From the NCBI GenBank assembly GCA_963971535.1, contig OZ020593.1, positions 35,064,576 to 35,128,575 of the forward strand: a DNA stretch of 64,000 nucleotides, written 5' to 3'. The notes beneath the pieces are model-generated. The model searched no databases. It saw only the letters and a list, made by a program, of their open reading frames with translations, and was not told the origin of the DNA. Made by a program: the position numbers and the translations under genes. Below, one piece after another: positions 46,616 to 56,878 of the stretch. Positions within the stretch are counted from its first letter, which is position 1; every line of letters starts with the position of its first letter. Origin of the DNA: Notolepis coatsorum (lineage: Eukaryota > Chordata > Actinopteri > Aulopiformes > Paralepididae).

Positions 46616-47136
46616 TAATGCACAGCAACAATGGTTGGTACTGATGACTTGTCACCCAGTTTATTGAACATATTTTACAATAAAAATGTTCATGGCATCA
46701 AAGTTTCAAGTTTTCTGCATTGTAAAGTATTCTGTATTTTATAATAATGTTGTCTGGACCTACACCAGTAGTTATAACTTACTTGTTCATTAGCGCCAGG
46801 CATGGTGGTTGATGAGGTAGTAGTATTTCCAGGTGAAACTAATTGATATATTATCAATACAAGATATTATTACTTTATGAATGTGTTTATCATGTATGGA
46901 CGAATAAATTGGAAAACGGGTAGGTACAGAGCAACACAGTGTCTACAACACAGGAGCAGATTATGCACAGTACATGAATGAGAAACAGTCAAAATGTTTT
47001 TTTGTTTAGTTTATTGCATGCACATGATCTATAATACCTGATCGGTACAATATCTACTAACCTGATCAATACAATATATTCTCACCTGATCGATATAATA
47101 GTATTACTGCATTTCAAGTTTGTCAGTCAGTCGGAC

Positions 47137-48235
47137 TGTCAATCAATCAATCAAACAATCTATGAATCAAACAATCAAACATTCTATCAATCAAACGACC
47201 AACAAAGTAATCAATCAAACAAATCAATCTATGAATCAAACTATCAACAAAACAATCAAACATTCTATCAATCAAATGACCAACAAAGAAATCAATCAAT
47301 CAAACAAATCAATCTATGAATCAAACGATCAACAAAACAATAAAACATTCTATCAATCAAACGACCAACAAAGTAATCAATCAATCAAACAAATCAATCT
47401 ATGAATCAAACTATCAACAAAACAATCAAACATTCTATCAATCAAATGACCAACAAAGTAATCAATCAATCAAACAAATCAATCTATGAATCAAACTATC
47501 AACAAAACAATCAAACATTCTATCAATCAAATGACCAACAAAGTAATCAATCAATCAAACAAATCAATCTATGAATCAAACTATCAACAAAACAATCAAA
47601 CATTCTATCAAGCAAATTACCAACAACACAATCAAACATTTTATCAATCAAATGACCAACAAAGTAATCAATCAATCAAACAAATCAATCTATGAATCAA
47701 ACTATCAACAAAACAATCAAACATTCTATCAATCAAATGACCAACAAAGTAATCAATCAAACAAATCAATCTATGAATCAAACTATCAACAAAACAATCA
47801 AACATTCTATCAATCAAATGACCAACAAAGTAATCAATCAATCAAACAAATCAATCTATGAATCAAACTATCAACAAAACAATAAAACATTCTATCAAGC
47901 AAATTACCAACAAAACAATCAAACATTCTATCAATCAAATGACCAACAAAGTAATCAATCAATCAAACAAATCAATCTATGAATCAAACTATCAACAAAA
48001 CAATCAAACATTCTATCAATCAAATGACCAACAAAGTAATCAATCAATCAAACAAATCAATCTATGAATCAAACTATCAACAAAACAATCAAACATTCTA
48101 TCAATCAAATGACCAACAAAGTAATCAATCAAACAAATCAATCTATGAATCAAACTATCAACAAAACAATAAAACATTCTATCAATCAAACCAATAAAAC
48201 AATCTGTCAAACAATCAATCAATCAATCAAACCAT
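47137..48235. repeat. 85-bp satellite array (CAATCAAAC-rich)
   Basis: An 85-bp unit built from AATCAAAC/ATCAATC words, with TATGAATCAAACTATCAACA as anchor, repeats about 12 times with some shortened or extended copies. Each unit contains ATGA, so each reading frame stops and another starts there, giving a ladder of Asn/Gln-rich open frames that are artefacts of the repeat. Confidence 0.92.
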
Positions 48236-49689
48236 CCATCCATCCATCCCAGTCTAAATTGCTTTATAACACGTTCAGTACCTATTATCACCCCGCCGGC
48301 ACACCTTTCATAAAAGTGCCTGTAACTTCTGTTCTAAAGAATCCACCTGGATTTTTACCTTGTGTTGACCTTTTTTAACTTGTAATTGTGAACGAACGAA
48401 GACATGCAGAAACAAACGTTTTTTTGCATTGTGTACATCAACTTGTCGTCTTCAAATGAGCCCAACCATTTCCCCATAGTTATAATATAAAATATAGAAA
48501 TAGCTCCGCTAAGATCATGAGATATGCTAGAATCGTCCAGGAATCCTGGCAACCCACAGTCATTTTCCGGATTTTTGGCCGGCACCCAAAGTGTTAACAC
48601 TTTGGGTGCCGGGAAACGCTTAAACACGTCATTCCCGGCCATGCTCAAGTTGCCGAAGACGCTTTACAGCGTCTTTAATATCAATATTTCAAAAATCTGG
48701 GATCGGATTCATATGTCCCCTCCGCTGGCCTGAGATCCACCAGGAGGACCCACTGAGCTCTCTGGCGGTTCAGGAGCGCCATCTGGTGGCCGATCGGCGC
48801 AATCGCTTAACAGGAAGTGCCATAGAGGTTGTGCTGGACGGCCGTATTACTTCCGGGCACTCGCTATAGGTCCCGGCATTCTAGCTCGTCACAATACACA
48901 GCGATCGATTGCCAATAACTCGATGAACAACATGATTTGGACGTATATACCATTATACAAGCTGGAGATGGACCGGGTAAATCTACATCCCATAATGATA
49001 AAATGTCTACTCTACGATGATCGCCCAACGGCGCGCGGAGACTGGGGTGAGTTTTAGCGTGTAAAGTTACCGTCTTCGATACTAACTGCTATTATCAACA
49101 TTTTACCCACATTAGATGATTGGTATAACGCTGCCCACGGAATTATAAACGCCCCCTAGCCCATCCGGTCAACATCAGATGACGTGTAGTAACTTCTAGA
49201 AGTACGTCTAGTTGGAATTTTTTATATCGCGCTGATTGCCATAAAACTGTATTGCATCATCAATATAATGTATTTGGGGCTATAGATCACGTTCTGGAGA
49301 AAGCTGCAGAAAGAGATGAAAACATACTTATACATTAGACCAGGGATCGGCAATAGGCGGCCCGCGGGCCGACATTGGCCCGCCAGCAATAATTTCTGGC
49401 CCGTCAGATTATTTTGAGAATATGATATTTATTTTACGCGAAGGAAATATTCACTCGGGACGCCAGGGTGTCTTTTATTGTGAAGCTGTATCTATCTACC
49501 GGTAGTCATCAATAGCACTATAGCCAATTGAAATGCTAGAAATGGTCACGTGGACTGGGAGAACCAATGGAATAGTCCCTAACGAACTTTCACTTCCGCG
49601 TTCGAGATGGAGCGAGTAACAAAATGTGTTAAAAAACAAAACAAACATCTTTGGATAGGGAAATGCAACAGGGAAATATAACGCTTCTT

Positions 49690-49931
49690 TTAATAAACAG
49701 GAGCCATACTTAAAATACGGGTTTATTGCAACAGGTCGGTGATTCTTGCGTGCCGAGCCGACGTCCTCTCTGCATAATATGTGGCGACAACAACAACGAG
49801 GAAATGGTTGTTATTACAACTGTGTTCAAGTTGGCAGATAAAGTAGCTGCATTCAACGCCAATCTGGAATTGGAGGGCGGCGAGTGGATATGTGACATGT
49901 TTCAAACATTAGCAGGGATTTTGGAGGACTG
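49690..49931 (+). pseudogene. hAT transposase pieces (GTF2IRD2/ZBED5-type)
   Basis: QEPYLKYGFIATG is followed, after a frame change, by SRRPLCIICGDNNNEEMV (start of a BED-like finger). An internal deletion then leads to FKLADKVAAFNANLELEGG and WICDMFQTLAGILED from the middle of the protein. This is the fish hAT type usually annotated as GTF2I-repeat-domain-like. Most of the about 600 residues are gone, and the rest is non-functional. Confidence 0.7.
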
Positions 49932-50014
49932 AACAACAAACAAGGTATGGTGAGTCGTGTTTTCATGCATTCTGTCTTCTGATCTGTTCATCACCCGCCG
50001 CGGTGATCTGCAAC

Positions 50015-50245
50015 AGCTGATCTGCTGTTCATGAATGAATGAATGAAAACTTTATTTAACAGATTGCAGAATGGGTACAATACAGTACGGCGCAATACAC
50101 ACAATTGTTAAGCTGATCTGCAACAGCTGAGAGCTGTTCATGAATGAATGGATGAGTGAGAACTTTGTTTGGCGGATTGCAGAGTGGGTGCAGTGCAGTG
50201 CGGCGCAGTGCACACGGTTGTTGGGGGGATGCAGACCAGAGAAAA
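50015..50245. repeat. Duplicated repeat, second copy altered A to G
   Basis: The two copies each follow CTGATCTGCAACAGCTGA. Copy 1 (50048-50112) and copy 2 (50161-about 50226) align over about 65 bases with 15 differences, all A in copy 1 and G in copy 2. Related sequence in reverse orientation at about 52436-52483 and 57495-57545 agrees with A at the shared positions, so copy 2 carries the derived state. Confidence 0.85.
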
Positions 50246-50583
50246 ACGTTTGTCTTTTTTCAATATCAGTATATTAAATTAGCCATTGTTTTTGATCCTG
50301 GCCCGCCAAGCAACGGCTTGGGGAAAATCTGGCCCGCGGAAAAACCTAATTGCCGACCCCTGCATTAGACCATACTTTACTATGAATATGTGAATGAAAA
50401 AGTTTAACGTTGCTACACAATGAACAATACATATAGGACTTTGAATGGGCCCTAATAATGGCAATGTAGCAATAGAATTTAAAAAGTTATAGCCCTGCAA
50501 AGAAGGGGGCTTTTTCTATAGACAAATAGAGCCGGCAACCTACGGTTGATAATGAATTTAACCCATGGCAGCCAAAGTGTTAA

Positions 50584-51292
50584 TGGTGAAATGGCTATAT
50601 TGTTAAATATTGTTACGAATATTTTTGACATATCTAGGTTCAGTAGCTCCTTGTGGGATTTTAGTTGCACCTCATGCGTCGTGTTAATAAATTGTTATTT
50701 TGGAATATACTAAACCCCCCTCCCCACCCACACACAAACACACCTCTCTCTCTCTCTCTCTCCTTTACTACTCCAGCTTTCACATTAATAACGCCTAGCT
50801 CTTCTCGCTGGAGCCCATCTGTCAGGGTGCAAGCTAAGCGACCCTCTCAATATGGAACAGGTCTGTGCCTTTATGATTGCTGTCATTAGTGTTTACCACG
50901 CCAACTCCAAGTAATTTCTCCTCTGTGGCAGAAAGAGGGAAAGGGAGAGAGAGTGTGAGGTGCATGAGGAGAAGGAGAGAGAATGAAGAAGCAACATGAG
51001 GACTCCCAAACATTAATGAGTCATTTCATCTTTTGAATCTTAAAAATAATCAAGTGACGTTATCTGCCCTATTTAAACATCAGTACAATACATTTCTCAA
51101 AACAAGTTCACTTGTCCTGACACAAGTGAAATGATATCATCCCATTGGCAGATTCAGTAAATAAAAAAATAAAAAAAACAATGGTTTAGACCAAATACGA
51201 TTAACGTTGAAAGATACTGTGGGTGATTTTTTTTAATACACCTCAGCTGGTCCATTTACTCAGGGTTAAAACTGAATAATATAAACCATTAA
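50584..51292. other. Unassigned sequence
   Basis: No gene recognised. CT-rich microsatellite at 50743-50762 and a purine-rich stretch at 50930-50990. Confidence 0.4.
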
Positions 51293-51796
51293 GGGGTCCC
51301 CACACGGCGACCGATTTTAGCCAGGCGACCGATTTTTTTAGCGAGCCGACAGACAGAATAGACCTTTCCCCGCTGTCAATCACGCAGAGAATAATAACCA
51401 ATAAGATTGCCCGATTTCTTAAGGCCGCGCCCCTTGAAATAGAGCCGCCATGATGTCTCACAGATAGCCAGCCAGAGCCAGTCCTGCATTGTTGTTGTCG
51501 AGAAAATGGTTCTTAGATGTGCTTGGGGAACGTGCAATAATGACCAGAGATATCCAGAAAGACTAAAGGGAGCGCGTTTTATAAATTTTCCAAAGCCTAA
51601 AACACAGTTGGAAAAATGTTTAAAGTGGATTAAGGCTTGTGGACGGCCCCATACACAGCTGAATGTGGACAAGATCAACAAGAACAAGGCTGTATGCTCG
51701 ACAGTAAGCCCGAAAAATATGCTTCAGTAATATATGCTTCAACATTTGAGTTAAACAGAAGTCATCACTTGTTATCTTATATATACTGTATATAGA

Positions 51797-51797
51797 T

Positions 51798-51879
<82 letters not shown>

Positions 51880-51880
51880 G
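51797..51880. repeat. GATA microsatellite
   Basis: About 20 uninterrupted TAGA/GATA units. Confidence 0.97.
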
Positions 51881-52335
51881 GCTAGCCGATCGTTAGGTAG
51901 CCAGCTAATCATGTCTCCTCTCCAGACCTCAATCAATGTTGCTAATGCTAAGCTAGCTAATGCTAACGCATGGTTTAACCTAACGTCGCCAAAAAGAGTC
52001 TCCGAAAACATTCCGATCAGTTCATGAGCTGAAGGAAAACTACATATAGCTACAGCTACTTAGTCAACACCCTTGGAAATTATGAATTGGAAATTGTCCA
52101 GTTGATTCTAACAACCGAACTAACGTTAGCTAAATGTTAGTGTACTGTAAATGTCCAAACCCCCCCTCCTAATGTACAGTTTCCTCCCCCTCGTATGTAT
52201 ATATTTCCTGTTAGGATATCTTTTTAACAGTACTGTATATTTGCATATCTTGTATGTCACAAATGTAACAGTACTGTATCTGTATGTCATAAATGTCATG
52301 CTATATATCTGTTGTGTATGTCATAACACATAAAT

Positions 52336-52490
52336 GTCATTATGAATTGAAAATGGGGGACCCTGATGTAAACAAGACTAAAGTCTTTCTCTGGTCTGCA
52401 TCCCCTTAACTATTGTGTGTATTGAGCTGTACTGTATTGTACCCATTCTGCAATCTGTTAATACAGTTTTCAATCAGCTAGCATGAGTAA
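52336..52490 (-). repeat. Dispersed repeat (same family as 50015-50245 and 57424-57565)
   Basis: AATTGAAAATGGGGGACCCT, GGTCTGCATCCCCTTAAC and TACCCATTCTGCAATCTGTT appear in the same order at 57424-57565 and, in the opposite orientation, at 50055-50245. Probably a retroposon 3' region. Confidence 0.75.
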
Positions 52491-53123
52491 CCTGAATGCC
52501 TTACAATATCTGTGATCCACTTTCTCTTCTCTGTCATGCCTATCTCACCTTTTGCATTTTGTTGGTGGGGATGGACCTACTGTGCAATATCCAGACCCTA
52601 TAAAAGCTGATGGGACCACATGTAAGTCGGTGCGTCCATTGCCAAAGAAAAGACGCCTGCTTGATCCTGACAACCCCCCATCTAAAAAAGAACTACTGCA
52701 GGAAAATACTAACTTGTAAGTCCTGAAGACTGGGTATTGTCAAAGTCCTTATAGGCGGTATTGTCTGAATATTGTGATGCGTTAGTGAAGATGTGAATCA
52801 CTAACTAAAAACACCATTTGCATGTGTGAATCAGATGTCATTTAATAATTTGTTATAAATGCTCATATCTAGTATTAATTTGTGAACCAAAGATACTGCA
52901 AGTTCTTGTTACAATCAAACAATACATAAATAATACTGAGACCAAATGTTATGATTAATGAACAACATAGATTTATTAATTAAAGTGCATTTATTTGATT
53001 ATGATTTTGATACTTCACAGGAACATCAATCCCTCTCTGGATGTCATCAACCACCAATCGGAGCTCAGTTATACAGCTACACAGACGTGCACAGCTACTC
53101 AGACTGAAGGAGAATGTAAGGGT

Positions 53124-53678
53124 CTACCTTTCTTTTAGGAACTGAGAAGCATGATCTTTAAAAAATGCAGCAAGTCTGTGCAGTAATCTTTCCATAAATT
53201 GTATGTCTGGGAATATTCTTTCCACAAAGATATCTTTCTGCGTAAAAACTATGAATTCACAGAATTGGCAGCCTGTCACCATAAGTTGTCCTTGTATTTG
53301 CACATAATAGTCGTGCGTCTTCTTCAATGAAATACTGCCCCCCTCATCTTTGTGTAAACAGAAATCTGGGAAGTTGTCGCAAGCCTCCAATATCAAACAG
53401 TTTCTTGCCTTATAAGGACATTTCACTTCGACTATCCCACTCTCGCCATTGTCGCACAACTTCCCGTCAGGTGTGGCTCCTAAAAAATCAAACTCTGAAT
53501 TGACAACAAGACCACACTCGTGAAAATGTCTGGCGGGATAAACCTCCAGATATTTGGCCTTCGCCTTTGCCTCATTCCTTTTCCCATACTCCAAAGCCGG
53601 GGCACAAATGGATGTCAACCGGAAAACACTCTCCAGAAATTTTGTTGTTGGGGCAGATTTTCTGAGAATATTTTCCAC
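53124..53678 (-). pseudogene. YqaJ-type nuclease (transposon-derived), partial
   Basis: 185 codons on the minus strand, ending in a stop, cover the core of the YqaJ/lambda-exonuclease-like fold. A Glu-containing helix (PALEYGKRNEAKAKAKYLE) is followed by FDFLGATPDGKL (metal-binding Asp), SGIVEVKCPYKARN (the E-x-K pair) and HDYYVQIQGQLMVTGC (the Q motif). All key residues of the PD-(D/E)xK core are present. The N-terminal part expected before the first Met shown here is probably on missing exons, so this is a fragment. It faces the THAP gene and is likely the second protein of the same element. Host-gene origin is less likely because the surroundings are transposon sequence. Confidence 0.8.
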
Positions 53679-53700
53679 AATACCAATTTCCTCTCTGTGC

Positions 53701-54106
53701 GTTCAGTAGAAAGCTAGCCTAGCATAGCACAAATGAATGGAAGCGGATACGGACCAGTAGCCTAGCTTAAAACCTGGTGATAACGTTTTTCTATCTATCT
53801 ATTTTTTTTATTTTTTTTTTTATATATATACAATACATCCACAGAACTTTTAGACAGGTGCAGAACAAAAGTATTGCTTTTCCCCCAGAAAATGATCGAA
53901 CCCTTGTGGGCCCCTGGCGCCTAATTCGTGGGGTGGGGGGGCACGGAGAGCGAGCAGCATGCAGCACCACTTCCTTCTCCCCTCCTCCTCCTCACTCTGG
54001 TATCAACCGTGTCACACAGCTGAACCACGGATCCATTTGATGGGTGCCGCGCCCCTCGGCTCATCGCTGAGCTCGCTCTGTGCGGAAGGGAGCTGGTGCT
54101 TCAGTA
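53701..54106. other. Unassigned sequence
   Basis: The block at about 53710-53775 (GCTAGCCTAGCATAGCAC... TAGCCTAGCTTAA) is similar to about 62728-62780. The rest shows no gene. Confidence 0.4.
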
Positions 54107-54114
54107 GACAGCGC

Positions 54115-54955
54115 CAGGGGCGGGGCTAGGGGGTGGCTACTTGGGCTCAAGCCCCGAATGTTTTCTGAAAAGCCCCGAATCTTTTTTTTTTTTTTTTTTT
54201 GACAATTCATCATTGTTACATGAAAATATGTTTTCACCAGATTTAGCAGAAGCTAATTTCCATCTGTGGTCTATCCAGCTGCTAACTGTATTTGAGTGAG
54301 TTAAGTCTTGGTGTTATGGTAGACTCAGACCTAAGCTTTAAATCACAATCAACAAGTTGACAAAAACTTAATTCTTCCACCTTAGAAACATAGCTAAAGT
54401 ACGGCCATTTATAAATCAAAAGGACGCTGAAAACCAGATCCATGCCTTTATCTCAAGCCAACTCGACTACTGTAATGCACTCCTTACCGGCCTCCCGGAA
54501 AAATACGATGATAACTATTTTATTGCAATGCACTATTGCATTATTTTATTCTATTTTACTAACTATTTTATTGCACTGCACTATTTTACTTTGTATCAGT
54601 GAATCATAGACGCCTGGCCATAAGAGCATTCGGAGCATCTCTGCTCTCCCACTATTGAACTTGGGGGAGCAAAGGTATGCTCTTGCTCCACCACTTTTTG
54701 ATCATATGAAAAATATGATATATCCCCCCCAATATATAAATCTAACAACTGAGTTTTATAGTGAAAAGAGCAGCTTTATTGGTCAAGATTGAAGGCTCTA
54801 TATTGCAGGAAATTGCATGTACAGGTTCATTAAATAAAAAAAAAAAACACCCCTTGCCTGCAAAAAATAAAAGAAAAAGAAAAAATCTAAAAAAGAAAAA
54901 AGGGCACCTATCTGGGCTAAGCCCCGGATCTCCTACAATCCTAAATCCGCCCCTG
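54115..54955. mobile_element. hAT MITE, 841 bp, containing a LINE scrap
   Basis: Perfect TSD GACAGCGC (54107-54114, 54956-54963). The ends are CAGGGGCGGGGCTAG and, read inward from the right, CAGGGGCGGATTTAG. It has poly-T and poly-A-rich parts and no transposase. It includes a LINE ORF2 piece at 54295-54510. Confidence 0.92.
54295..54510 (+). pseudogene. LINE ORF2 distal fragment
   Basis: Reads LGVMVDSDLSFKSQST, FFHLRNIAKVRPFINQKDAE, QIHAFISSQLDYCNALLTGL and PEKYDDN, the stretch just after the RT domain in fish CR1/L2-type LINEs. Missing residues and stops show that it is dead; it is only about 70 codons long. It lies in the hAT MITE. Confidence 0.75.
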
Positions 54956-54963
54956 GACAGCGC

Positions 54964-55341
54964 TTGTCTGTTCAGATTCTACCGGCAAAACGTGTACTGT
55001 ACGCCCGCTGGAGATATTAACAATAACCAGTGCTTACTAACGTTAGCGTCTCAGCTATTTCTGACCGAATTAGTCAATCATTTGTATATATAAGGACAGT
55101 ATCTTATTCACAGGGACTTTGTGCAGGTTTTCCACGCTGGACTATGGGGTCTAAAACGTATATAAATATGAAAAATATGCCATTTTCTGCGTTTTTCCCC
55201 CCATAAAAACGCAGTTACTATCAAACAAACAAGAATAATATAAAAAATTATATGACCTTGAACTTGATGCACACGTTTGTGCTCTAAGCGTCATGAGATC
55301 ATCATGTAGTGAGGAAGCCACAAATGAAAAACAATATTGTT
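54964..55341. other. Unassigned sequence
   Basis: No feature recognised in this 378-bp interval. Confidence 0.4.
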
Positions 55342-56532
55342 TTAACACTTTCCCGGCCACTTGGATGCATCTAATATCACTCTAGACGGCCAGCATATCA
55401 AAACAGATTTGCATAGTTCGTGAGGCTGTTTTGTAGAGCTAAATCTATACTTTATAGTATTGCTATCTGTCCATTATCATTGTCAATTGAGACCATAAAC
55501 AGTCCCTTCAAAATGGCTTAAAGAAATAGTTTTTTCATCAATACGTTCTCATTTTATAGCATCTTGAATATAAGCGTAATAAGGGATTCCGGCTAGGATA
55601 TTTCCTGGAAGGCTGGATAAAGGGCTAATAGCTACTAACGTTATATCCAATGGCATTTCGGTTATACAGAAGCTACAGTTAAAACTCAAAGTGCATATGA
55701 TCCGTACGATCCTCAACCATGAATGCATGAAAGGGGGGAGGGGACGTTGTTTCTGATTATTGATTACCAATAACCGTGTTCGCCTCAGTAGCCACATTCA
55801 TTGATCGGCTGGTTGAGTATGATAACAAGGCCTGATTTTTTTTAAACTTTGACCAGACAGCTGGTTCTTTTTAGCGTTTATCGCTTTTTCTGGTCAAGCA
55901 TGACCGACAGAAACAGGTTGAATGGGATATAGATCAGGGGAAGACACTCTGAGAAAATACGGCGAGTCCGGGAGTCGAACTCGTGTACCCCAGATCCGTG
56001 ACGCGCACGGTTGTCCCCGACGCCGAAATAACGCAGAGATACGCGGTGAGCTACTGGAGCTCCCCGATCAGCGTGTAATTTACGTGAAAAAGATCTTACC
56101 GTGAGCCGGTTGGATCCCCCAGACCATTTCCCAGGTATCGATCGCCATCTGGTAGATCGATATGTCCATTGGCTGATGATAAATTCCTTTACTGCACACT
56201 GAAATCCATGATCCAAAACGTATTCCAAGCTACAGGCTGCACATCCAGAATCCAGCTAACTGGAAACTCCATTGAAAGTCAAAAAGAATGCACCGTTCTG
56301 CCACAGGGCACACTGCATTATCGAGACAGCGCCCCTAAGAGGATCTGGCCGGTAATGCACTTTTTCGAATTCAAAGAGTAGGGTACATCTGCAGTGCCGC
56401 TCGGCGACCTTGAATAGGTTATTAAAATGGAATAAAAGCCAAAACAACCTTCCTACGGACATGTCCGTGGTCGGTCCACAACCGTTGGATTCGAAACACG
56501 GATATATACGTCCTTGGCCGCCATTGTGTTAA
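55342..56532. mobile_element. piggyBac MITE with SINE insertion
   Basis: TTAA at 55342-55345 and 56529-56532. The ends are CACTTTCCCGGCC and GGCCGCCATTGTG, inverted with a few mismatches. The interior does not closely match the P1 copies, so it is a different subfamily. No transposase. Confidence 0.75.
55870..56065 (-). mobile_element. tRNA-derived SINE (family S2, copy 2)
   Basis: Minus-strand copy of the SINE at 28799. The head GGGGAGCTCCAGTAGCTCAC is at the right end, box B is at about 55978, and CTGTTTCTGTCGGTCATGCT is near the left end. It lacks a clear A run or TSD, so it is older than copy 1. Confidence 0.85.
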
Positions 56533-56878
56533 TACAAATAGACCTGTTCACTGTAAAGTGCCACGTTTTGATATATTGAGCTTTAAACTTGAAATAACTA
56601 AGTTACATTTTTTGGAACTCACAACACACAACCTAAAGCCCCTCACTACCTCCCTCTCCCAAACAGTTCCTAATTTTTTTTTATGTTGCATGATCATGTA
56701 TACATTATGTATTATATTTATTATGTTTAACCCATTCCCTGCCACCACTTTGATAATCGTATACCATTCTCTTAAATTGACATTACTATGGCCCATTCAA
56801 CATCGATTATCTATCGTTCAGGATGTAGGAACGTTTAACTTTTTCATTCACACATTCATACGAAAATACCGTCTAGAG

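Larger units (their letters stand above)
39694..48597 (+). mobile_element. Large, nearly intact autonomous piggyBac element
   Basis: TTAA at 39694-39697 and 48594-48597. Perfect 13-bp ends CACTTTGGGTGCC / GGCACCCAAAGTG, extended by CGCTTTACAGCGTC-type subterminal sequence on the left. 8.9 kb is large for piggyBac elements (usually 2-6 kb as I recall). The size comes from intronic tandem repeats (41280-42180), a 108-bp satellite (45186-46615) and an 85-bp satellite (47137-48235). The transposase gene is complete except for one frame change near its end. The intervals 46616-47136 and 48236-48590 hold no recognisable gene. Confidence 0.9.
49341..50362 (+). mobile_element. hAT element, internally deleted, 1022 bp
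   Basis: Perfect TSD CATTAGAC (49333-49340, 50363-50370). The ends are CAGGGATCGGCAATAGGCGG and, read inward from the right, CAGGGGTCGGCAATTAGGTT. It keeps short pieces of a transposase and a later-inserted or duplicated repeat at 50015-50245. Confidence 0.92.
48594..50583. mobile_element. piggyBac MITE (family P1, copy c) abutting the autonomous element
   Basis: Shares the TTAA at 48594-48597 with the element on its left; its right TTAA is at 50580-50583. Ends CACTTTGGGTGCC and GGCAGCCAAAGTG. The interior matches copies at 5176 and 17310. A hAT (49341-50362) is inserted in it. Its left end is the same as that of the autonomous piggyBac, so it is a likely client. Confidence 0.9.
51506..53115 (+). 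pseudogene. THAP-domain protein, partial (three exon pieces)
   Basis: Piece 1 (51506-about 51702) encodes MVLRCAWGTCNNDQRYPERL, ARFINFPKPKTQLEKCLKWI and NKNKAVCS: the first zinc pair (Cys-x4-Cys), the FP box and the Trp of a THAP DNA-binding domain. Piece 2 (52555-52715) supplies HFVGGDGPTVQYPDPIKADG with the final His, then a basic linker (SVRPLPKKRRLLDPDNPP), and ends at GTAAGT. Piece 3 (53021-53115) reads SLDVINHQSELSYTATQTCT. The junction before piece 2 lacks an AG acceptor, and no catalytic domain follows, so the gene is broken. A GATA microsatellite (51797-51880) and a copy of a dispersed repeat (52336-52490) sit in the first intron. Confidence 0.75.
51293..53700 (+). mobile_element. 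THAP plus YqaJ transposon remnant (ISL2EU-like)
   Basis: The possible left end is GGGGTCCCCACACGGCGACC at 51293, with a partial internal repeat GGCGACCGATTTT. A THAP-domain gene (plus strand) and a YqaJ-type nuclease gene (minus strand) converge. As I recall, ISL2EU elements encode a THAP-bearing transposase and a YqaJ nuclease. The transposase core is not seen and I did not find the right terminal repeat, so the right limit is approximate. Confidence 0.6.

Noticed and set aside
47120-48378. Chain of Asn/Gln-rich protein-coding frames
   Set aside because: They are frames of an 85-bp satellite, present in shifting frames with no conserved product.
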